From NCBI GenBank assembly GCA_964372275.1, contig CAYJRR010000011.1, positions 1-9,568 of the forward strand: 9,568 nucleotides of DNA, in the 5' to 3' direction. A program made the translations under genes and the position numbers. Source of the DNA: CAYJRR01 sp964372275 [NCBI: uncultured bacterium]. Lineage in GTDB: Bacteria > CAYJRR01. The notes beneath the pieces were generated by a model that was not told where the DNA came from, did not search any database, and was given only the letters and a program-made list of their open reading frames with translations. Positions 1 through 6,178 of the stretch are shown here, piece after piece; the first letter of the stretch is position 1, and the number at the start of each line of letters is the position of its first letter.

Positions 1-3000
1 ACTGCGTCCCCACGAAGTCCGCCGGAGGCGTGTAGGTGAGAGTGGGCGCCGTCCCGGACACCGAACCGACCGCCGTACCGGAAAGGTCGAACGAATAGAC
101 GGCGCCGGACTGCTCCATGGAGTTGTCGTTCGGGTCGCCGCCGTCGATCCCCGTCGCGTTCGAAGCCTCCGCGAAGGCACTCACGAATACGTCGCTTCCG
201 GAGACGCCGACGAACTCGCCGAAGCGATCGTGGCGGCCGTTGTTGGGGGCCTTCAAGTAGGCTCGCTGACTCCAGACACCACCGGTCCGTTTGAAGACGT
301 AGGCCGCGCCGCTCATCGAAGAGGCGTCGTCGGCCTGGTTTCCATCGAACCCAGTGGAGCTCGAGTCTTCGCCCCGCGCGCCGACGATGAGCCAGTCGCC
401 GGAGAGGGCGACGTTGTCGCCGAGCCAGTCCATCGATCCCGGGTTCGACGCCTTGAGGTAGGCCTTGTAGCTCCAGGTGGATCCGGCCCGTTCGAAGATG
501 TAGACGGCCCCGCTCTCCGGCGCCGACGTGTCGTTCATGTCGGCGTCGACCCCCGGAGATCCCGAGTGGTCGTCGTAGGTCCCAATCGCCACCGTATTGC
601 CGGAGATGGCGGTTCCCATCGAATAGAAGGGCTTGGGGCTGATGCTTCGCAGGTTGGCTTGGTAGGTCCAGACCGTTCCGATCCGGGAATAGACGAAGGC
701 GCCGTCGTTGCCGCAGGCGGTCACGAGCGTGTTGCCGGAGATCGCCGGCCTCCCGATCTCGCAGCCGCCGGGCACCGGAGACTTGATGTAGGCCTGCTGG
801 CTCCAGAGGCTTCCCTGCCGCACGAAGACGTACACCGCGCCCCGGTTGGAGGCGCTGTTGTCCGACTGGTTGCCGTTCACCCCCAGCGCGTTCGAATCCT
901 CGCCGAACGCGCTGACGGCGATCGTGTCGCCGGAGATGTCGACGCCGCTGCCGAAACCGTCGTTCGATTCGGCGTTCGACGCCTTGAGGTAGGCCTGCTG
1001 TCGCCAGGCCCCGCCGCTGCGGACGAAGACCCAGGCCGCGCCGGAAAGGGGGGCCGAGGTATCGGTCGGATCGCCGTTGACCCCGGTCGCGCCGGAGTCC
1101 TCCTCCCAGCCGCCGACGACGATCGTGTCGCCGTCGATCGCCACCTTGTGTCCGAAGATCGTGGCCGGGCGGACGAAGGAGGGTTTCAAGTAGGCCTGCT
1201 GCCGCCAGACGCCGCCGTTCTTGACGAAGACGTAGGCCGCCCCGGCGCTGCAGGCGCCGTTGTCGTTCTGATCTCCGTTCACCCCCGTGCTGCTCGAGCA
1301 CTCGTACATCGCTCCAACGACCAGCGTGTCGCCCGATACGTCGATCGATGAACCGAAGGCGTCGTTCCCGCCGCTGTTGGAGGCCTTCAGGTAGTGGATC
1401 GAGCCGCGGGGCGTCGTCTCGACCTCGAACGTGACCGGATCGCCGTCCGGATCGGTCCCGGAGAGCACGATCGGAACGCTCGTCTCCTCGGCGGTGACCT
1501 CCACCTTCGGCGTGGCGGACGGCGGGTCGTTGACCGGCGTGACGCCGATCGAGACGATCGCCGGCGGCGAGACACCCCCCATTCCGTCCTTCACCCGGAA
1601 GGCGAATCCGTCGAGCCCGGAGAAATTTCGGCCAGGGACGAAGGTCAGATTGGGAGCGGTCCCGAAAAGGGAACCACGCGCCGTCGGGAAGGTGAACGAG
1701 TAGACGGCGCCGCCGTCGGCGGCCGTGTCGTTCGTCCCGTCCCCGCCGACGCCGGTCGCGTTCGAATCCTCGGTCGGGGCGCCGACGACGACCGTGTCCC
1801 CGGAGACGGCGACCACCTGCCCGAAGCGGTCGTCGATTCCGGGGTTCGAGGCCTTCAGGTATCCCTTCTGCATCCAGGTGGTGCCGTTCCGGACGAACCG
1901 GTAGACCGCGCCCGCGTCGGTCACCGTCTCGTCGGCCTGGTTTCCATCGACCCCGGTGGCCCCCGAGTCTTCGTTGTAGGCGCCGACGAGCAGCGCGTCT
2001 CCGGAGAGCGAAAGGCCGATGCCGAACCGGTCGTAGTCGCCGGTGTTCGACGCCTTGAGGTAGGCCTGCGGAGACCACTTCGCGTCGGCGTTGCGGACGT
2101 AGACGTAGACGGCGCCGCTGTTGCGCTTCGAATTGTCCGCGGCGTCGCCTCCGACGCCGGTCGCGCCGGACCACTCGTCCTCCGCCCCGACGGCGACCGT
2201 GTCCCCCGAAACGGCGACGCTCCGCCCGAAGTAGTCCCCCGCTTCGGTGTTGGTCGCTTTCAGGTATGCCTGTTGGCTCCAGATGCCACGTCCGTCTCGG
2301 ACGAAGACGTAGGCGGCCCCGCTGTTCGACGCGTTTTCATTCCCCTCCCAGTAGTACGACGCGTGCGGCCAGTAGACCGGTTGCAGCGCGGCGCCGAGCT
2401 TGTCGTCGTCCTCGTTCGGCGCCCCCACCACGATCGTGTCCCGATCGATCCCGACGCTCCAACCGAAGTTGTCGTTGGCGCCGTTGTTGAACGCCTTGAG
2501 GATCGCCTGCTGGCTCCAGACCGCGCCGCTGCGGACGAAGACGTAGGCGGCGCCGCAGTCGGTGCACCACTCCTCGTTCTGCACGCCGTTGACGATCCGG
2601 GGGCCGGAGTCCTCGTAACGGGCGCCGACCACGACGGAGTCGCCGGAGACGGCGACGCCGACCCCGAAGTTGTCGACGCTGCCCGTGTTGGATGCCTTCA
2701 GGTAGGCCTGCTGGCTCCAGGTCGTGCCGTTGCGGACGAAGACGTAGGCGGCGCCCGCGTTCGAGGCGTCGTCGCTCGCCTGGTTCCCGTTCACGCCGGT
2801 CGCGTTCGAGTCTTCGTCGAAGGCCCCGACGACGATCGTGTCTCCATCGATCGCGACCGACGTTCCGAAGTAGTCGCCGGCGCCGGTGTTGGACGCCTTG
2901 AGGTACGCCTGCTTCGTCCAGCCGGCGCCGCTCCGCACGTAGACGTAGGCGGCGCCGCTGCTGCCACACCCCTCGCTGGTCTCGTCGCCGTTGATGCCGG

Positions 3001-4768
3001 TCGCGCAGGAGTCCTCCTGGTTGGCGCCGACCACCATCGTGTCGCCCGACACGGCGACCGAGACGCCGAACTGGTCGGCCGAGCCGGTGTTCGAGGCCTT
3101 GACGTAGTGGCTCGGCGCGATGCCGGTGGTGACCAGGTAGGCGGCGCCGGCACCCGCGGCCGCTTCGTTCGCCTGCGCGCCGCCGATCCCGGTGCTCGCC
3201 GAGTCCTCGTCGAGTGCGCCGATCACCTGTTCGTTACCGGAAAGCGCGATGCTGCGACCGAAATGGTCGTAGGCCTGCGTGTTGCTGGCCTTGATGTAGG
3301 CCTCCTGGCTCCATACGCCGCCGCTGCGGACGAAACGGTAGACGGCGCCGCTCTCCTCGGCCGATTCGTCGGCCTGGTTGCCGTTCACGCCGGTGGCGGC
3401 GGAGTCCTCGTTCTCGGCCGAGACGAGGATGGTGTCGACGTCGATGGCGACGTTGTTCCCGAAATAGTCGCCCAGACCGGTGTTCGAGGCCTTGATGTAG
3501 GCCTCCTGCGTCCAGACGGCGCCGCTCCGGGTGAAGACGTAGGCGGCGCCGCTCCGGTTGGCGAGGTTGTTCGTCTGGTCGCCGTTGATCCCCTTGGCGT
3601 TCGAGTTCTCGTAGACGGCGCCGACGACGACGGTGTCCCCGGAGACGCCGACCGCGGATCCGAAGGCTCCTCCCGCGACCCCCCAGGGGTCGGCGACGCT
3701 CGCGTTCGAGGCCTTCAGATAGGCCTGTTGACTCCAGGTCGACCCGCTGCGCGTGAAGACGTAGGCGGCGCCGGCCTCCGGACGGGAGTTGTCGGACTCA
3801 TCGCCGGTGCCCGAGGCCTCGCCGGGCGCGCCGACGACGATCGTGTCGCCGTCGACGGCGACGCTGTCGCCGAAGTAATCGTTGGTGCCGGTGTTGGAGG
3901 CCTTCAGGTATCCCTGTGGCGCCCAGACGCCGGCGTTTCGGAAGAAGACGTAGGCGGCGCCGGCCATCGATAGCGACGTGTCGAGTTGGTTTCCGTCGAC
4001 GCCGGTGGCGTTCGAGCTTTCGAACGGCGTCCCGACCACGAGCGTGTCGCCGGAGAGCGCGACCGACAGGCCGAAGCGACGGCCCCAGTCGTTGTTCGTC
4101 GCCTTGATGTAGGCCTGTTGGCTCCAGACCCCCGCGTTCCGGACGAAGACGTAGGCCGCGCCGCTGTTCGGGCAGTCGATGTCGTTCTGCTCGGCGCCGA
4201 CGCCGCTGCCGCATCCGCGGGCGGCGGCGGCGGTCACGACCAACGTGTCGCCGGACAGGGCGAGGGTCCCGAAGTACATCCATGCGGTGGGGTCGTTGGA
4301 GGGTTTCAGGTACGCCTGTTGGACCCAGTTCCCGCCGCTTCGCACGAAGACGTAGACGGCGCCGCGCGGCCCGTCGACGCTGTCGTCCGACGGGTCGCCG
4401 TCGATCCCGATCGCGTTCGACTTCTCGGAGTCGGCGGCGACGACCATCGTGTCTCCGTCGAGCGCCACGCCCGAGCCGAATCGGTCGCCGGGGTCGGTGT
4501 TCGACGCCTTGACGTAGATCGAGTGGCTGCGGGTGTCGACGATCTCGAAGGTGAGTGGATCGCCATCGCCGTCGGTGCCGGTCAACGTGATCGGGACGTT
4601 GGCGTCTTCGGAGGTGGAGACGGACTGCGCGATCGCCACCGGAACGGCGTTGACCGCTTGCGCCGTCCGTCCGACCGGGTCGACCGGATCGCGCACGCCA
4701 CGACATCCCGCCGCGAGGGCGAACACCAGCGCGACGACGCGACGGAGCATGTGCGTGCGACCGAGCAA
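1..4768 (-). CDS. Giant FG-GAP / Ig-like repeat lipoprotein, C-terminus beyond window
   Basis: Residues are numbered from the ATG at 4750; 1583 codons read without a stop to the window edge. The N-terminus has Arg3-Arg4, a hydrophobic stretch and a lipobox-like LAAGC with Cys16, so a surface or periplasmic lipoprotein is expected. Order: Ig-like half (about 34-77), 14 FG-GAP blades (78-1021), Ig-like second half (1022-1077), a second Ig-like first half (1078-1118), seven blades (1119-1555), then the resumed Ig-like domain. Blades read roughly KASN..GD.FG..VA.SGDT.VVGA.. then an Asp/Asn-rich loop and GAAYVFVR.G..WSQQAY. FG-GAP blades form integrin-type, often Ca2+-binding beta-propellers, usually for adhesion or ligand binding; the ligand here is unknown. 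Start: a TTG at 4768 is in frame and lies 6 nt after GGGAGG, whereas the ATG at 4750 has no close ribosome binding site, so TTG is preferred (adds six residues). No catalytic motif was seen. Confidence 0.93.
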   Translation of the reverse strand, partial: MLGRTHMLRRVVALVFALAAGCRGVRDPVDPVGRTAQAVNAVPVAIAQSVSTSEDANVPITLTGTDGDGDPLTFEIVDTRSHSIYVKASNTDPGDRFGSGVALDGDTMVVAADSEKSNAIGIDGDPSDDSVDGPRGAVYVFVRSGGNWVQQAYLKPSNDPTAWMYFGTLALSGDTLVVTAAAARGCGSGVGAEQNDIDCPNSGAAYVFVRNAGVWSQQAYIKATNNDWGRRFGLSVALSGDTLVVGTPFESSNATGVDGNQLDTSLSMAGAAYVFFRNAGVWAPQGYLKASNTGTNDYFGDSVAVDGDTIVVGAPGEASGTGDESDNSRPEAGAAYVFTRSGSTWSQQAYLKASNASVADPWGVAGGAFGSAVGVSGDTVVVGAVYENSNAKGINGDQTNNLANRSGAAYVFTRSGAVWTQEAYIKASNTGLGDYFGNNVAIDVDTILVSAENEDSAATGVNGNQADESAEESGAVYRFVRSGGVWSQEAYIKASNTQAYDHFGRSIALSGNEQVIGALDEDSASTGIGGAQANEAAAGAGAAYLVTTGIAPSHYVKASNTGSADQFGVSVAVSGDTMVVGANQEDSCATGINGDETSEGCGSSGAAYVYVRSGAGWTKQAYLKASNTGAGDYFGTSVAIDGDTIVVGAFDEDSNATGVNGNQASDDASNAGAAYVFVRNGTTWSQQAYLKASNTGSVDNFGVGVAVSGDSVVVGARYEDSGPRIVNGVQNEEWCTDCGAAYVFVRSGAVWSQQAILKAFNNGANDNFGWSVGIDRDTIVVGAPNEDDDKLGAALQPVYWPHASYYWEGNENASNSGAAYVFVRDGRGIWSQQAYLKATNTEAGDYFGRSVAVSGDTVAVGAEDEWSGATGVGGDAADNSKRNSGAVYVYVRNADAKWSPQAYLKASNTGDYDRFGIGLSLSGDALLVGAYNEDSGATGVDGNQADETVTDAGAVYRFVRNGTTWMQKGYLKASNPGIDDRFGQVVAVSGDTVVVGAPTEDSNATGVGGDGTNDTAADGGAVYSFTFPTARGSLFGTAPNLTFVPGRNFSGLDGFAFRVKDGMGGVSPPAIVSIGVTPVNDPPSATPKVEVTAEETSVPIVLSGTDPDGDPVTFEVETTPRGSIHYLKASNSGGNDAFGSSIDVSGDTLVVGAMYECSSSTGVNGDQNDNGACSAGAAYVFVKNGGVWRQQAYLKPSFVRPATIFGHKVAIDGDTIVVGGWEEDSGATGVNGDPTDTSAPLSGAAWVFVRSGGAWRQQAYLKASNAESNDGFGSGVDISGDTIAVSAFGEDSNALGVNGNQSDNSASNRGAVYVFVRQGSLWSQQAYIKSPVPGGCEIGRPAISGNTLVTACGNDGAFVYSRIGTVWTYQANLRSISPKPFYSMGTAISGNTVAIGTYDDHSGSPGVDADMNDTSAPESGAVYIFERAGSTWSYKAYLKASNPGSMDWLGDNVALSGDWLIVGARGEDSSSTGFDGNQADDASSMSGAAYVFKRTGGVWSQRAYLKAPNNGRHDRFGEFVGVSGSDVFVSAFAEASNATGIDGGDPNDNSMEQSGAVYSFDLSGTAVGSVSGTAPTLTYTPPADFVGTQ
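2..85 (-). other. Start of second half of Ig-like domain 2
   Basis: Residues 1556-1583 contain VGSVSGTAPTLTYTPPADF, the segment that would normally follow TTPRGS of domain 2 (residues 1112-1117) had the seven blades not intervened. The domain continues beyond the window. Confidence 0.75.
86..1396 (-). repeat. FG-GAP array, propeller 3 (blades 15-21)
   Basis: Residues 1119-1555. Lysine anchors (arginine in blade 19) lie at 1385, 1184, 983, 782, 647, 452 and 251, giving blades of 67, 67, 67, 45, 65, 67 and about 55 codons, the last being cut off at the Ig-like junction. It opens HYLKASN and closes GAVYSFDL, matching the seams of propeller 2. Blade 18 (residues about 1321-1366) is short: it keeps SGNT but loses the acidic loop and instead has Cys1330/Cys1346. 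Blade 15 has Cys1151/Cys1167. Confidence 0.85.
1397..1687 (-). other. Second half of Ig-like domain 1 and first half of Ig-like domain 2
   Basis: Residues 1022-1118. RGSLFGTAPNLTF, NFSGLDGFAFRVKDG and TPVNDPP complete an Ig-like repeat whose first half precedes blade 1. A new first half follows at once: EVTAEETSVPIVLSGTD, DPDGDPVTFEV and TTPRGSI, and it is again interrupted by FG-GAP blades. The VNDPP linker is the usual junction between tandem-95/cadherin-like copies. Confidence 0.82.
1688..3109 (-). repeat. FG-GAP array, propeller 2 (blades 8-14)
   Basis: Residues 548-1021. Lysine anchors lie at 3098, 2897, 2696, 2495, 2258, 2054 and 1853; five of the six intervals are 67 or 68 codons. It opens with HYVKASN, like the opening of blade 1 (IYVKASN), and closes with GAVYSFTF. 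Blade 8 has a Cys582/Cys595 pair and blade 10 a CxxC (Cys729/Cys732). Blade 11 (79 codons) has a roughly 12-residue aromatic-rich insertion (VYWPHASYYW) in its acidic loop. Confidence 0.85.
3110..4519 (-). repeat. FG-GAP array, propeller 1 (blades 1-7)
   Basis: Residues 78-547. The seven KAS(T/N) anchors have lysine codons starting at plus-strand positions 4508, 4304, 4103, 3902, 3713, 3491 and 3290, giving blades of 68, 67, 67, 63, 74, 67 and 64 codons. Each has FG, SGDT (DGDT in blade 1, SGNE in blade 7) and GA(A/V)Y landmarks. Blade 2 carries a Cys180/Cys193 pair around its acidic loop. Blade 7 ends GAAYLVTTG and lacks the usual W-S-Q-Q strand, which marks the end of the propeller. One seven-bladed propeller is inferred. 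Confidence 0.85.
4520..4651 (-). other. First half of Ig-like (tandem-95 type) domain 1
   Basis: Residues 34-77 of the giant lipoprotein carry the opening strands of a cadherin/Ig-like repeat: PVA, then STSEDANVPITLTGTD, then DGDPLTFEI. In ordinary tandem copies of this family the next segment would be P..G.LSGTAP.LTYTP. Here the chain goes straight into the first FG-GAP blade (YVKASN), and the missing half appears about 940 residues later. Confidence 0.8.
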
Positions 4769-4772
4769 CCTT

Positions 4773-4780
4773 CCCCTCCC
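4773..4780 (-). promoter_or_regulatory. Shine-Dalgarno GGGAGGGG favouring the TTG start
   Basis: GGGAGGGG is followed by AAGG and an in-frame TTG at 4768. The GGGAGG core is 6 nt from TTG but 24 nt from the ATG at 4750. The other lipoprotein in this window also has a 6-nt spacing (GGAGG to ATG), which supports the TTG. Confidence 0.6.
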
Positions 4781-4811
4781 GAAGGTGCGAGTCGTTCGTC
4801 GACGGAATGGA

Positions 4812-4842
4812 CCCGGCGTGCGATCCGGCGCGACACGCCGGG
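4812..4842 (-). other. Perfect 9-bp hairpin in the leader of the giant lipoprotein gene
   Basis: CCCGGCGTG (4812-4820) and CACGCCGGG (4834-4842) are exact inverse complements around a 13-nt loop. No T-run follows on the minus strand, so it is a poor intrinsic terminator for the dipeptidase upstream. It would lie at the very 5' end of a transcript started from the weak -10 just before it, so an mRNA-stabilising or regulatory hairpin is possible. Confidence 0.5.
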
Positions 4843-4851
4843 CCATCCCTC

Positions 4852-4880
4852 ATTTTAAGTTCCCGCGAACGCAGGAGAAA
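4852..4880 (-). promoter_or_regulatory. Weak candidate promoter for the giant lipoprotein gene
   Basis: TAAAAT (plus-strand 4852-4857) matches five of six bases of the sigma-70 -10 box and stands out in this GC-rich DNA. At a 17-nt spacing the -35 position (4875-4880) reads TTTCTC, only two of six matches, so activation by a bound regulator or another sigma factor would be needed. Confidence 0.3.
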
Positions 4881-4899
4881 CGTGCGTTTCACGTACGTT
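4879..4899. promoter_or_regulatory. Imperfect inverted repeat upstream of the giant lipoprotein gene
   Basis: AACGTGCGT-TTC-ACGTACGTT has 9-nt arms with one mismatch and a 3-nt spacer. It overlaps the -35 side of the candidate promoter and lies about 40 nt after the dipeptidase stop codon. It could be an operator or a weak terminator; only TTTCTCC follows it on the minus strand, so the operator reading is slightly preferred. Confidence 0.35.
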
Positions 4900-4940
4900 C
4901 CACCTACCAAAATGTCGCAGTGATGCCGGCGATTCCGCTT

Positions 4941-6008
4941 TCAGACCGATGGGATGTCGATCGAGCCAGAGTGGCGCACGGCGGCGCGCTCAAAGGTGCG
5001 GAGGAAGTTCCGGCCGAGGAGATTCTCGACGGTCGATTCGGCGTGTCCGCGGCGCAGGAGGAGTTCGGTGAGCTTCGGGAGGTCGCGCACGTCGCGCAGG
5101 CCCGCCGGAAGCGGGACGAAACCGTCGAAGTCGGAACCGAGCGCGACCACCTCCTCGCCGCCGATCTTCATCAGGTGCTCGATGTGCTCGGCCACGACCG
5201 TCAGATCGGCGCGGAACCTTCCGAGGAAGGTGGTGCAGAAGATCACGCCCACGACCCCTCCGGCCTTGGCGATGGCGCGGATCTGGTCGTCCTTGAGATT
5301 CCGGTGGTGGTTCTTGATCGCCCAGCAGCCGGCGTGCGAATCGAATACGGGCCGCCGCGAGGTCTCGACGATCTCCCAAAAGGTCCGCTCGCTGGCGTGC
5401 GCGACGTCGACCAGCATCCCGAGCGCGTTCATCTCCCGCACGACGTCGCGGCCGAACGCGCTCAGGCCGTCGGCCGGTAGCCGGCGCCGTTCGCCGGAGC
5501 CCCGTGCCCACGAGGGGCTCGTGTTCCAGGTCAGCGACATGTAACGCGCGCCGCGCCGGTGGAGCGCGCGCAGTTTTTCGAGGTCGTCCTCGATCGCCTG
5601 GCCCCCTTCGATCCCGACGAACGCCGCGAGCTTCCCGGCGGCGGCCGCCGCTTCGATCTCCGCCGCGGTCGTCGCGAGCGAGACGTCGACGGGATTCGCC
5701 GCCAGGATCGCGTCGAGACGGTCGAGGAGCCGCGAGACCTGCTCGAACTGTGGCCCCCGTCGGCCCGCCCAGAGCGCGAACCCCAGCGCGTCGACCCCCC
5801 CCTCGCGGCAGCGGGGGAGGTCGAGGTCGGTCCAGAACGGCGTGTAGACGAACGGACCCCGTCCGCGCGCGGCGAAGTCGCGACCGAAGAGGGCGGCCTT
5901 GAGCAGGAAGTCGTTGTGCAGGTCGACGACGAGCGCGCGTTCGTGGAGCGCGAGGGCCCGTTCCCGGATCGGGTCGCCGCGGCCGGCGGGCGGAGGCGTT
6001 CTTGACAT
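4941..6008 (-). CDS. Peptidase M19 family dipeptidase (renal/membrane dipeptidase homologue)
   Basis: A 355-residue zinc metallopeptidase expected to hydrolyse dipeptides, in this family often including ones with a D-residue. The metal ligands of human renal dipeptidase can all be placed: His31 and Asp33 (DLHND), the bridging Glu134 (GIEGG), His204 (VDVAHAS), His225 (DSHAG) and Asp293 (GSDFDG). Arg236 in HHRNL matches the substrate-binding arginine, and the spacing of these residues (21 between the two histidines, then 11 to the arginine) fits the family. There is no signal peptide or membrane segment, so it is probably cytosolic, and the length is normal for bacterial M19. The ATG at 6008 has only a weak AAGGG about 10 nt upstream. 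It is followed on the same strand by the giant lipoprotein after 172 bp containing inverted repeats, so co-transcription is uncertain. Physiological substrate unknown (peptide recycling or peptidoglycan turnover are possibilities). Confidence 0.93.
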   Translation of the reverse strand: MSRTPPPAGRGDPIRERALALHERALVVDLHNDFLLKAALFGRDFAARGRGPFVYTPFWTDLDLPRCREGGVDALGFALWAGRRGPQFEQVSRLLDRLDAILAANPVDVSLATTAAEIEAAAAAGKLAAFVGIEGGQAIEDDLEKLRALHRRGARYMSLTWNTSPSWARGSGERRRLPADGLSAFGRDVVREMNALGMLVDVAHASERTFWEIVETSRRPVFDSHAGCWAIKNHHRNLKDDQIRAIAKAGGVVGVIFCTTFLGRFRADLTVVAEHIEHLMKIGGEEVVALGSDFDGFVPLPAGLRDVRDLPKLTELLLRRGHAESTVENLLGRNFLRTFERAAVRHSGSIDIPSV

Positions 6009-6020
6009 TTCGGTCGTACC

Positions 6021-6069
6021 CTTACAGATTTCGGCGCGCCTTGACGACCCCGTACGGGGGACCGAAAGG
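6021..6069. promoter_or_regulatory. Candidate overlapping divergent promoters (dipeptidase / tRNA)
   Basis: On the plus strand, TTGACG (6041-6046) is a near-consensus -35 box at the right distance from the tRNA (5' end 6082), but the -10 position (6064-6069, GAAAGG) is poor. On the minus strand, TCGTCA (6042-6047) and TGTAAG (6021-6026) are separated by 17-nt, with four of six matches each. That would give an almost leaderless dipeptidase transcript, in line with its weak ribosome binding site. The two -35 boxes overlap. Tentative. Confidence 0.3.
6048..6059. promoter_or_regulatory. Perfect 12-bp palindrome in the tRNA promoter spacer
   Basis: CCCCGTACGGGG is its own inverse complement and lies between the candidate -35 (6041) and -10 (6064) of the tRNA and just upstream of the candidate dipeptidase promoter on the other strand. 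It could be an operator; in GC-rich DNA chance is also possible. Confidence 0.35.
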
Positions 6070-6081
6070 CATCGTTCGTTG

Positions 6082-6155
6082 GGCGATGTAGCTCAGTTGG
6101 TCAGAGCACGCGGCTCATATCCGCGGTGTCGTAGGTTCAAGTCCTACCATCGCCA
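6082..6155 (+). tRNA. tRNA-Met (CAT), probably elongator
   Basis: A 74-nt cloverleaf. The acceptor stem GGCGATG/CATCGCC has seven perfect pairs; D stem GCTC/GAGC; anticodon stem CGCGG/CCGCG with loop CTCATAT, so the anticodon is CAT at 6116-6118; variable loop GTGTC; T stem GTAGG/CCTAC with loop TTCAAGT; discriminator A6155. CCA is not encoded (CCC follows). Pairing of the first and last acceptor bases and the lack of the GGG/CCC run in the anticodon stem argue against the initiator tRNA. A CAT anticodon could also be the Ile2 species, in which TilS modifies C34; elongator Met is the default reading. Confidence 0.93.
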
Positions 6156-6178
6156 CCCTCCAGACGATCGGTCCGCCG

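Noticed and set aside
230-1351. A 373-codon plus-strand open frame with repeated RR.EVGL-type motifs
   Set aside because: Same antisense artefact of the repeat array.
1394-3973. An 859-codon plus-strand open frame opposite the FG-GAP arrays
   Set aside because: It mirrors the 201-bp repeats in another frame, is rich in Arg/Val/Gly/Asp with no family signature, and the minus strand gives clear FG-GAP and Ig-like motifs. GC-rich third positions keep antisense frames open.
251-4510. CRISPR-like or intergenic tandem repeat array
   Set aside because: The 201-bp periodic similarity is protein coding (FG-GAP blades) in one unbroken frame; there are no short identical repeats with unique spacers.
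3798-4910. A 370-codon minus-strand open frame overlapping the lipoprotein start
   Set aside because: It is in a different frame from the FG-GAP motifs and is Arg-rich low-complexity; it would overlap the real gene for about 950 bp.
4941-6008. Dipeptidase and giant lipoprotein as a functional defence or toxin pair
   Set aside because: The dipeptidase has a normal M19 active site and length, and a 172-bp gap with inverted repeats separates it from the lipoprotein; nothing ties the two functions together.
6082-6155. tRNA as an integration site for a mobile element
   Set aside because: No second copy of the tRNA 3' end, no integrase and no transposase was seen in the window.
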